A DNA stretch of 18,949 bases, from assembly GCA_045641505.1 (NCBI GenBank), contig JAZUHB010000063.1, forward strand, positions 1 to 18,949, given 5' to 3'. Below the pieces are notes generated by a model that was not told the DNA's origin, searched no databases, and worked only from the letters and a program-made list of their open reading frames with translations. Origin of the DNA: JAZQNF01 sp045641505 (GTDB taxonomy: Bacteria; Bacillota; Clostridia; Lachnospirales; Bianqueaceae). The position numbers and the translations under genes were made by a program. Below are positions 14,294 to 18,949 of the stretch, one piece after another. How positions within the stretch are numbered: position 1 is the first letter of the stretch; each line of letters opens with the position of its first letter.

Positions 14294-14322
14294 TTGTTAT
14301 TGATCTTTCTTTGTGCTACAAT
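14294..14322 (+). promoter_or_regulatory. Promoter of the glycoside-hydrolase-like gene
   Basis: TTGTTA (14294-14299), a 17-base spacer and TACAAT (14317-14322). Transcription would begin near 14329, giving a leader of about 25 bases that contains AAGGAG. The tandem 21-bp repeat abuts the -35 box. Confidence 0.72.
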
Positions 14323-14352
14323 ATAAAAAGAATCCTACCACAAGGAGCCCCC

Positions 14353-16371
14353 ATGGACACTTCCCGCATCATCGGCTATTCCGTCATCAACCCCGTCCGC
14401 GTCGACGAGGACTATCTCCGCTTCTGCGTAGATTACGCGATCCGCACCGGCGTCAACCATCTGCAGATCATCGGCCCCATCCACGACACGCGTGTCGGCA
14501 ATCTGGACGGCATGACCCTGTACAAGAAATATTCGCAGTTCAACGAGGGCAAGGACCTCGAATACATCGCCGCGACGCAGGCCGCGTTCGCCCGCGTGCT
14601 GCCGAAGGCGAAGGAGGCCGGCATGCACCTCTACGTCTGGCATCACGAGCTGGAGCTGCCGGACAATCTCTCCGACTTCTACCCCGAGACCCTGAACGAT
14701 ACCGGCGACTACGAGGTCACCAGCCCGGTCATCAGGGACTTCATCGAAAACAAGGTCTTCGATTTCTTCGACGAATATCCCACCATCGACGGCATCATCC
14801 TCACCCTGCATGAGACCAAGGTGCCGCTGCTCAAGCTCCAGCACCAGAAGCTGGGCCGCAGCGAGCGGGTCGAGTACGTGACCCGGCTCCTCTACGATGC
14901 CTGCGCCGCCCGCGGCAAGGAGCTGATCGTCCGTCCCTTTGCCAGCATCCCCGAGGACTACTCGATGCTGATGGAGGCCTACGCCCGGATCTCCCCGGAG
15001 CTCGTCGTGATGGACAAGTGGACCCAGTTCGACTGGAGCCTCTGCGCGCCCCACAATTCCTTCTTCGACCGCATCACCGTCAATCCCCTGATGGTCGAGG
15101 CCGATGTCTTCGGTGAATTCTTCGGCAAGGGCCGGCTCCCGCTGATGCTGCTCGACCACATCGCGGCGAAGGCCGAATACTGCGAGTCCTACCACGTGCG
15201 CGGCTACTGCGCCCGCATCGACCGGAACGGCATGATCCCCTTCGGCGACGTGAACGAGGTGAACCTCGCGGTGATGGACGCCGCGATGGCCGGCCGCGAC
15301 ATGGACGAGGCCGCCCGTGCGTTCTTCGCGCAGCGTTATCCCGGCGCGGGCCCCGAGGTCTTCGAGCTGATGCGCGACACCGAGAACGTGGTCAAGCACA
15401 TCATCTACCTGAAGGGCTTCCTGTTCAGCGAGCTCAGCTATTTCCCGCGGCTCAACCACAGCAAGAACCATTTCTATTTCGAAATGATGCGGGACGACTA
15501 CCGGATCGAATCCGGCGAGTGGTTCATCCCGAACGCCTGGGACCGCGGTTCGCTCGAAAGCGTCCGCGAGGAGAAGGCGTGGGCGCTCCGCCGTGCCGAG
15601 GAGCTGCTCGCGCAGGCGGAGGCGCTCCGCGGCAGGCTCGACGCCGCCGATTTCGACGCGCTCCTCGTGAAATTCCAAAATCTTCGACTGGTCGCGGCCG
15701 TCTGGCAGCAGCTGACCGAGGTCTTCTACCGCTACGAGCAGTTCTTCGTGCGGAAGGACGCCGCCGAGGAAACGGCGCTCACCGAAGCGCTCTCCCGGCT
15801 CGAAGCGCTCCGTGACGAGGGCCTTGCCCTCCTCGGCGACCGTTTCTACTGCTTCCTGGGCGACGCCGGCGACGTGCACGATTTCATCGGCGCCTTCACG
15901 GACGAGGTCCGCGAGAGCTTCGCCGCCGAAAAGGCCGCCGCGCTGGAGCTCGGCGACACTCCCTACGATTACGTCCTCTGCGGCGCGGGCAGCGAGGGCC
16001 ACGCCATCAAGAAGGAAGTCAACTACAGCGACACGCTGGTCAAGGACGGCGAGGTCTGCCGCATCCCGGGCCACAATCCCGAGCGCGACTGGGGCCGCGT
16101 GAACACGCACGGCTGGTTCAGCTACGAGCTCCGCGTGAAGCCCGGCGAGCCCATCGACCTTCTGCTCCGCGCCGGCTCCTATACCGACACCCTGGCGCTC
16201 CGCCTGACCGTGGACGGTGAGGAGCGCGAGCTCCGCGTGCCCGCGCCCGCCGGCCGTCTCTGCGACTACGTCTTCCGCTTCGCGAATCCCGGCACCCGCG
16301 ACCGCGTCCGCGTCCGGATCGACCGTGTGAGCGCCGACACGCCCTTCGTGAGCCGGATCGTGATCGGATAA
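14353..16371 (+). CDS. Cytoplasmic glycoside-hydrolase-like protein (TIM barrel, helical, beta-sandwich)
   Basis: 672 residues with no signal peptide. Start is ATG 14353, with AAGGAG 5 bases upstream; the frame stays open further back but passes through the promoter. Residues 1 to about 330 read like a TIM barrel: GVNHLQIIGP, GMHLYVWHHELELP, DGIILTLHETKVPLL, ELIVRPFA and LVVMDKWTQFDW are successive strand ends. E154 in LTLHET and the acids nearby are possible catalytic residues. About 340-545 is mainly helical, and about 555-672 looks like a beta jelly roll. The overall plan recalls GH67-type alpha-glucuronidase relatives, but I cannot assign a family. It is a single-gene unit with its own terminator and a repeat-controlled promoter, so it likely acts on an imported oligosaccharide. 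Confidence 0.6.
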   Translation: MDTSRIIGYSVINPVRVDEDYLRFCVDYAIRTGVNHLQIIGPIHDTRVGNLDGMTLYKKYSQFNEGKDLEYIAATQAAFARVLPKAKEAGMHLYVWHHELELPDNLSDFYPETLNDTGDYEVTSPVIRDFIENKVFDFFDEYPTIDGIILTLHETKVPLLKLQHQKLGRSERVEYVTRLLYDACAARGKELIVRPFASIPEDYSMLMEAYARISPELVVMDKWTQFDWSLCAPHNSFFDRITVNPLMVEADVFGEFFGKGRLPLMLLDHIAAKAEYCESYHVRGYCARIDRNGMIPFGDVNEVNLAVMDAAMAGRDMDEAARAFFAQRYPGAGPEVFELMRDTENVVKHIIYLKGFLFSELSYFPRLNHSKNHFYFEMMRDDYRIESGEWFIPNAWDRGSLESVREEKAWALRRAEELLAQAEALRGRLDAADFDALLVKFQNLRLVAAVWQQLTEVFYRYEQFFVRKDAAEETALTEALSRLEALRDEGLALLGDRFYCFLGDAGDVHDFIGAFTDEVRESFAAEKAAALELGDTPYDYVLCGAGSEGHAIKKEVNYSDTLVKDGEVCRIPGHNPERDWGRVNTHGWFSYELRVKPGEPIDLLLRAGSYTDTLALRLTVDGEERELRVPAPAGRLCDYVFRFANPGTRDRVRVRIDRVSADTPFVSRIVIG

Positions 16372-16373
16372 GC

Positions 16374-16413
16374 AAAACCCGCCGAAGAGAGAAACTTTCT
16401 TCGGCGGGTTTTT
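16374..16413 (+). terminator. Terminator of the glycoside-hydrolase-like gene
   Basis: AACCCGCCGAAGA (16376-16388) pairs with TCTTCGGCGGGTT (16398-16410) around a 9-base loop, and the right arm runs into five Ts. It begins 3 bases after the stop codon. Confidence 0.93.
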
Positions 16414-16414
16414 G

Positions 16415-16478
16415 GTGGGCGGCCACCCTTCGTCGTGGTTTTTAGGTAAGCGGCCAGCCTTCGTCTCATTTTTCGGTG
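16415..16478. repeat. Degenerate 31-bp direct repeat
   Basis: Two similar blocks at 16415-16447 and 16446-16478 share GCGGCCA, one variable base, CCTTCGTC, a variable patch, TTTTT, one variable base and GGT. The second block contains the left arm of the inverted repeat that frames the next element, so the end of that element seems to be partly duplicated. Confidence 0.65.
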
Positions 16479-16817
16479 CTCTTTTGCAAAATTTACGACA
16501 AATCGGCCGAAAAAGGGGAATTTGACAGAAAGCAAAAAGTGACTATCCGCAGATTTCTGTCAAATCGGGCAAAAACACGGAATTTGTCGTAAATTTTACC
16601 TATCTCAACAGGTTTGGACGCTTCTCTGGTAAGCCGGGTTCCGTCCCCTCCACACATTTGTCCGATTTGATGCATCCATTTTCTGTCAAAAACATCAAAA
16701 ACGGCGAATTTGTCGTAAACCCCACAAAGGTCATGAGCTCGTTTACGTCAAATCCAGCGAAAACGGCCGATTTGTCGTAAATTTTCTGTTTCGAGCTCGA
16801 AAAATGAGACGAAGCTG
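16455..16817. repeat. Structured repeat element: four 44-bp dyad units inside an inverted repeat
   Basis: The ends are inverted: CTTCGTCTCATTTTTCG at 16459-16475 is the exact complement of 16798-16814, and the match extends to 16455 and 16817 with one extra base. Inside lie four 44-base units at 16488-16531 (reversed), 16554-16597, 16680-16723 and 16742-16785. Each starts TTT(C/A)YGTCAAA and ends (G/C)ATTTGTCGTAAA plus four bases, with a variable 20-base middle. The two ends of a unit are themselves inverted; in the last unit 11 of 12 bases pair. A 14-base palindrome TTTCGAGCTCGAAA lies at 16789-16802. No credible gene is present. It could be a non-autonomous mobile element, an array of protein-binding sites, or a structured RNA. 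Confidence 0.75.
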
Positions 16818-16891
16818 AAGCAAATGCCCCGAAATGTGCAGGCGGGACAGAACTTCACGGTAACGCAGCGCGGGCGCGGCGGAAAAAGCAC

Positions 16892-16928
16892 AAAAAACAG
16901 CGGCGCATCAGCGCCGCTGCACTTTTTT
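16892..16928. terminator. Bidirectional terminator after the TerB-like gene
   Basis: CAGCGGCGC (16898-16906) pairs perfectly with GCGCCGCTG (16911-16919) around ATCA. Six As directly on the left give a T run for the minus-strand transcript, which ends at 16957. On the right a T6 run follows after three bases. Confidence 0.88.
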
Positions 16929-16956
16929 CATCCCTTGGACTGCTCGGCCCCTCTCC

Positions 16957-17409
16957 TCAGCGGATGATGCGGCGGATCCAGTTGCGCTCCTTGAGAGAAA
17001 TCTTGCCGTCCGCGGCGCAGACCAGCAGGCAGATCACGACCATGTCGTACTTCAGGTCTTCATCGATGCGGCCGTAGAAGGCGCTCATCACGTCGGCGAA
17101 GCTCTTCAGGTCCTCGCGCTCGCCCTTGTTGCGGCGGACGAAATCCTTGCAGGCCTCGTAGCTCAGGCGGTCGCCGAAGAAATCCTCGAAATGGGGCGCG
17201 GCGAGCATGTATTCCTCTTCGCTGAGCTTGCCGTCGGCGACGCAGGAGGCCAGCACGAAATTGCCGAAGATCTGCAGGGCGGTATCCTCGCCCTCGCGCA
17301 TCTCAGCCAGCACGGGGATCACGTCGGCCTTCATGTCCTCCATCGTCTGGAAATATTCCTCGGGGCTCATCGCCTCGAATTCTTCGCAAAGCTGATCGAA
17401 CTCAGTCAT
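16957..17409 (-). CDS. TerB-like helical protein
   Basis: 150-residue soluble, all-helical protein. Two ADGK motifs, ASCVADGKLSEEEY (54-67) and AADGKISLKERNWI (132-145), are typical of the TerB-like fold, where the aspartate and downstream acid can bind a metal ion. TerB-like proteins occur in tellurite resistance loci but also as stand-alone proteins with unclear jobs linked to membrane or stress signalling. No other ter gene is nearby, so tellurite resistance should not be assumed. GAAGGAG lies 7 bases before the ATG. The gene stands alone between its own promoter and terminator, just downstream of the rpsF operon. Confidence 0.78.
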   Translation of the reverse strand: MTEFDQLCEEFEAMSPEEYFQTMEDMKADVIPVLAEMREGEDTALQIFGNFVLASCVADGKLSEEEYMLAAPHFEDFFGDRLSYEACKDFVRRNKGEREDLKSFADVMSAFYGRIDEDLKYDMVVICLLVCAADGKISLKERNWIRRIIR

Positions 17410-17443
17410 GTTTCGGCTCCTTCCGGATTTTCGTATTTGTTAT

Positions 17444-17472
17444 ATTATAACGAAAAAAAGCAGACACCGCAA
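17444..17472 (-). promoter_or_regulatory. Promoter of the TerB-like gene
   Basis: Read on the minus strand: TTGCGG (17472-17467), a 17-base spacer, then TATAAT (17449-17444). The -35 box is formed by the loop and first stem base of the rpsR terminator hairpin. Confidence 0.65.
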
Positions 17473-17484
17473 GTGTCTGCTTTT
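17453..17484 (-). terminator. Terminator of the rpsF-ssb-rpsR operon
   Basis: On the minus strand the arms AAAAGCAGACAC and GTGTCTGCTTTT (17484-17473 and 17467-17456) enclose a 5-base loop, followed by further Ts to 17453. It begins 15 bases after the rpsR stop. Confidence 0.92.
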
Positions 17485-17498
17485 CGTTCGGTTTCGGC

Positions 17499-17753
17499 TT
17501 AGTCCGCGATGTAGGGCAGCAGGGCCAGATGACGCGCACGCTTGATGGCGGTCACCAGGAAACGCTGATGCTTCGCGCAGGTGCCGCTGACACGGCGGGG
17601 AAGGATCTTGCCGCGCTCGGACACGAACTTCTTCAGTTTCGCAACGTCCTTGTAGCTGATAGGCTCGACGTTGTTGCCGCAGAAAGCGCAGACCTTCTTG
17701 CGACGGTGCATGGTGCTGGGCTTTCTCTTGATGGGAGCGGTATTCTCAGACAT
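17499..17753 (-). CDS. rpsR: 30S ribosomal protein S18
   Basis: 84-residue S18, which binds 16S rRNA in the platform of the small subunit together with S6. The core KDVAKLKKFVSERGKILPRR is visible, as is the basic tail KRARHLALLPY. C22, C25, C59 and H62 form a potential zinc site, making this the zinc-binding (C+) form; many bacteria have a C- form without these residues. AAGGAG lies 7 bases before the ATG. Last gene of the rpsF-ssb-rpsR operon. Confidence 0.97.
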   Translation of the reverse strand: MSENTAPIKRKPSTMHRRKKVCAFCGNNVEPISYKDVAKLKKFVSERGKILPRRVSGTCAKHQRFLVTAIKRARHLALLPYIAD

Positions 17754-17784
17754 GGTTTTTTCTCCTTGTTAGTTTGGATCCGGA

Positions 17785-18252
17785 TCAGAAGGGCAGGTCG
17801 TCTTCGTTGCCGCTGATCTGGCTGTCGACGGTGAAACCGTCATTGGGCTTTTGCTGGGCAGGCGCGGGCGCGGTGCTGTTGTATCCGGCACCGGCGGGAG
17901 CGAAATCGGACGCGCTGTTGTTGGCAGAAGCGTTCTTGCTCTCGGCGAAATACTGGTCGGAAACGACGACATCGTGCGTGTTCACGGTGTTGCCGTCGCG
18001 GTTGGTGTAGGTGCGGAACCGAAGCTCGCCCACCACGGCGACCTGCTGGCCCTTCTTGAAATACTTGGAAGCGAACTCCCCGGCCTTGCCGAAAGCGACG
18101 ATGTTGAAGAAATCGGCATCGGGCTCGCCTTCGCGCTTGAACTGGCGGTTGACGGCCAGACCGTAGCGGCAGACGGCGCTCGCATTGGCGCCGGCACCGT
18201 AACGGAGCTCGGGATCGCGGGTCAGTCTACCCATCAAAATAATCTTGTTCAT
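17785..18252 (-). CDS. ssb: Single-stranded DNA-binding protein
   Basis: 155-residue SSB that coats single-stranded DNA in replication and repair. The OB-fold covers residues 1 to about 105 (MNKIILMGRLTRDPELR, DFFNIVAFGKAGE, VAVVGELRFRTYTNRDG). A flexible Ala/Pro/Asn/Gln linker follows, ending in the acidic tip EDDLPF, which recruits partner proteins; most tips end in DDDIPF, so LPF is a mild variant. I chose ATG 18252, as AGGAGG lies 7 bases upstream; GTG directly before it would be too close. Second gene of the operon, between rpsF and rpsR. Confidence 0.97.
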   Translation of the reverse strand: MNKIILMGRLTRDPELRYGAGANASAVCRYGLAVNRQFKREGEPDADFFNIVAFGKAGEFASKYFKKGQQVAVVGELRFRTYTNRDGNTVNTHDVVVSDQYFAESKNASANNSASDFAPAGAGYNSTAPAPAQQKPNDGFTVDSQISGNEDDLPF

Positions 18253-18279
18253 CACAAAACCTCCTTAGGCTTGTGCTGC

Positions 18280-18573
18280 TTATTCTTCGTCTTCACGAAC
18301 AATAAGATAACGAAGCACAGTCTCCATCATGATGCTGAGGTTCTGCTCAAGCTTAACGGCCATCGCAGGCTCCGCCTCGACCTTGATGAAGTAGTAGTAG
18401 CCCTCGTTCTCCTTGCGGATCTCGTAGGCAAGCTTCTTCTTGCCCCACTCTTCCACGTCGGTAACGGTGCCCTCGTACTGTGCGATGTAGCCCTTAACCT
18501 TGTCCAGGACCTCTGCACGCTTTTCATCGGTCAGAGCCGCGGAAATCACCAGGGCGACTTCGTATTTGTTCAT
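18280..18573 (-). CDS. rpsF: 30S ribosomal protein S6
   Basis: 97-residue S6, partner of S18 in the 30S platform. It starts MNKYEVALVISAAL and contains the family blocks VEEWGKKKLAYEI and NEGYYYFIKVEAEP, ending in acidic residues. Start is ATG 18573, with AAGGAGG 8 bases upstream; a GTG three codons earlier lies against the Shine-Dalgarno sequence and is unlikely. First gene of rpsF-ssb-rpsR, with a structured leader that may bind the S6:S18 complex. Confidence 0.97.
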   Translation of the reverse strand: MNKYEVALVISAALTDEKRAEVLDKVKGYIAQYEGTVTDVEEWGKKKLAYEIRKENEGYYYFIKVEAEPAMAVKLEQNLSIMMETVLRYLIVREDEE

Positions 18574-18593
18574 CTTGTACACCTCCTTTTGGT

Positions 18594-18633
18594 CTTCGGC
18601 CCTTCCTCACCTCCGCCGGCGGGCCGGCAGAAG
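18594..18633 (-). promoter_or_regulatory. Candidate S6:S18-binding leader structure of rpsF
   Basis: In the rpsF 5' leader, on the minus strand, CGGCCC pairs with GGGCCG, and CTT pairs with AAG below it, leaving a small bulge on the left strand. A GC-rich internal palindrome GCCGGC..GCCGGC lies in the loop and could form instead. Many bacteria control this operon by S6:S18 binding to a leader hairpin with a CCG bulge. The match here is by position and rough shape only. Confidence 0.4.
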
Positions 18634-18668
18634 CTTATAAGAGCAAGGATTGTTATCCACGAAAGTGA

Positions 18669-18697
18669 ATTATAGCAAACAAGCAGCGTAAAATCAA
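18669..18697 (-). promoter_or_regulatory. Promoter of the rpsF-ssb-rpsR operon
   Basis: Read on the minus strand: TTGATT (18697-18692), a 17-base spacer, then TATAAT (18674-18669). The start codon follows after about 95 bases of leader. Confidence 0.82.
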
Positions 18698-18766
18698 GTG
18701 TTTTCTCGTTTTCTTTTCCAGGCCCCGCGGCGCCTCGGCCGCACCATGTCGAAGGGCTCCGGAAGA

Positions 18767-18842
18767 ACGTCCGTCGGAAAACGGGACGCTCGCGGGAATA
18801 CGCTCCTGATTACAGTATCGTCGTTTTCCCGCGGACGTCCCG
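18767..18842. other. Overlapping alternative hairpins after the right-edge gene
   Basis: One hairpin pairs 18782-18798 with 18826-18842 (CGGGACG/CGTCCCG and CGCGGGAA/TTCCCGCG, one mismatch and one wobble), followed on the minus strand by TTTT, so it may be the terminator of the gene ending at 18851. A second pairs 18767-18783 with 18822-18838 (15 of 17 bases). They share the same right arm and cannot form together. Confidence 0.55.
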
Positions 18843-18850
18843 CCCTAAAA

Positions 18851-18949
18851 TCATTCTTCGTGAAAAACACACTGACCGGGCCCAGGGCTCAGCACCCAGA
18901 CCGCTCGGCCGCCTTCGTTTTTCTTGTCGTGACCCAGGGCCGCCGCGAA
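18851..18949 (-). CDS. C-terminal end of a gene, possibly 3-dehydroquinate synthase (partial)
   Basis: The last 32 codons of a minus-strand gene entering from the right edge; the stop TGA is at 18853-18851. The visible end contains ALGHDKKNEGGRAVWVLSPG. A DKK(N)xxG followed by a hydrophobic VL strand and a glycine is typical of the C-terminus of AroB, the shikimate-pathway enzyme that makes 3-dehydroquinate. The fragment is too short to be sure. It was too short for an automatic ORF call and was read by hand. Confidence 0.5.
   Translation of the reverse strand, partial: FAAALGHDKKNEGGRAVWVLSPGPGQCVFHEE

Larger units (their letters stand above)
16372..16956. other. Gene-free stretch between the hydrolase and the TerB-like gene
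   Basis: It contains the hydrolase terminator, a 31-bp direct repeat, the four-unit 44-bp element, and the TerB gene terminator near the right end. Bases 16818-16891 hold no recognisable feature except a 19-base exact match (16841-16859) to the PII-like gene at 4509-4527. A 60-codon open frame on the minus strand (16493-16675) runs through the repeats and has no ribosome binding site. Confidence 0.7.

Noticed and set aside
14335..16110. 591-codon minus-strand frame opposite the hydrolase-like gene
   Set aside because: Antisense shadow with typical Val/Glu/Gly/His-rich composition; the plus-strand gene has promoter, ribosome binding site and terminator.
16493..16675. 60-codon minus-strand frame inside the repeat element
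   Set aside because: No ribosome binding site, and the translation simply follows the repeats.
16488..16785. CRISPR array from the 44-bp units
   Set aside because: Only four units, spacing is irregular (22, 82 and 18 bases), one unit is inverted, the variable part is inside the unit, and no cas gene is present.
16957..17409. Tellurite resistance locus
   Set aside because: A lone TerB-like protein without terA, terC, terD or terZ relatives is not evidence for tellurite resistance.

Overview
The window looks like chromosome of a G+C-rich Clostridia-type Firmicute, probably a gut lineage. The evidence is strong AGGAGG-type ribosome binding sites, the classic rpsF-ssb-rpsR order, a GntR/YtrA-type regulator leading an ABC operon, Rho-independent terminators after most operons, and BspA-type leucine-rich-repeat lipoproteins. 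No rRNA, tRNA, CRISPR array, transposase or phage gene was seen.

Layout. 1-495 is gene-free and rich in repeats and hairpins: a 16-bp inverted repeat, three 47-bp tandem units, and a run of small hairpins ending in TTCACT. 496-4923 (+) is a four-gene unit: a LarA-type nickel-pincer enzyme, a Cof-type HAD phosphatase, a membrane protein with two fused DUF1538 repeats, and a protein with two PII-like domains; it ends at a strong terminator. 5073-7772 (+) is a GntR regulator, a badly degenerate ABC ATPase, a membrane partner and a small secreted protein, behind a promoter with a perfect palindromic operator. 7845-11144 (-) is clpB preceded by a ribbon-helix-helix protein in one operon. 11340-14110 (-) is an A+T-richer operon for three exported proteins: one large unknown and two related LRR lipoproteins. 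A divergent promoter region with two copies of a 21-bp repeat separates it from 14353-16371 (+), a cytoplasmic glycoside-hydrolase-like enzyme. 16372-16956 has no gene but holds a structured element: four 44-bp dyad units bracketed by a 17-bp perfect inverted repeat. 16957-17409 (-) is a TerB-like protein. 17499-18573 (-) is rpsF-ssb-rpsR. The right edge (18851-18949, -) is the end of a gene resembling 3-dehydroquinate synthase.

How the parts work together. In the first operon a membrane transporter candidate sits next to a PII-type sensor, an arrangement that recalls amtB-glnK but with different, fused parts; the LarA-like and HAD enzymes upstream suggest a link to hydroxy-acid or sugar-acid metabolism. 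In the second, a repressor probably controls its own operon through the palindrome. The RHH protein is a good candidate regulator of clpB, because no CIRCE or CtsR site is visible at their shared promoter. The exported-protein operon looks acquired and may act at the cell surface.

The most unusual items are the 363-bp repeat element at 16455-16817, the ABC protein that has lost its catalytic motifs, the DUF1538-DUF1538/PII-PII pair, and the RHH-clpB operon.
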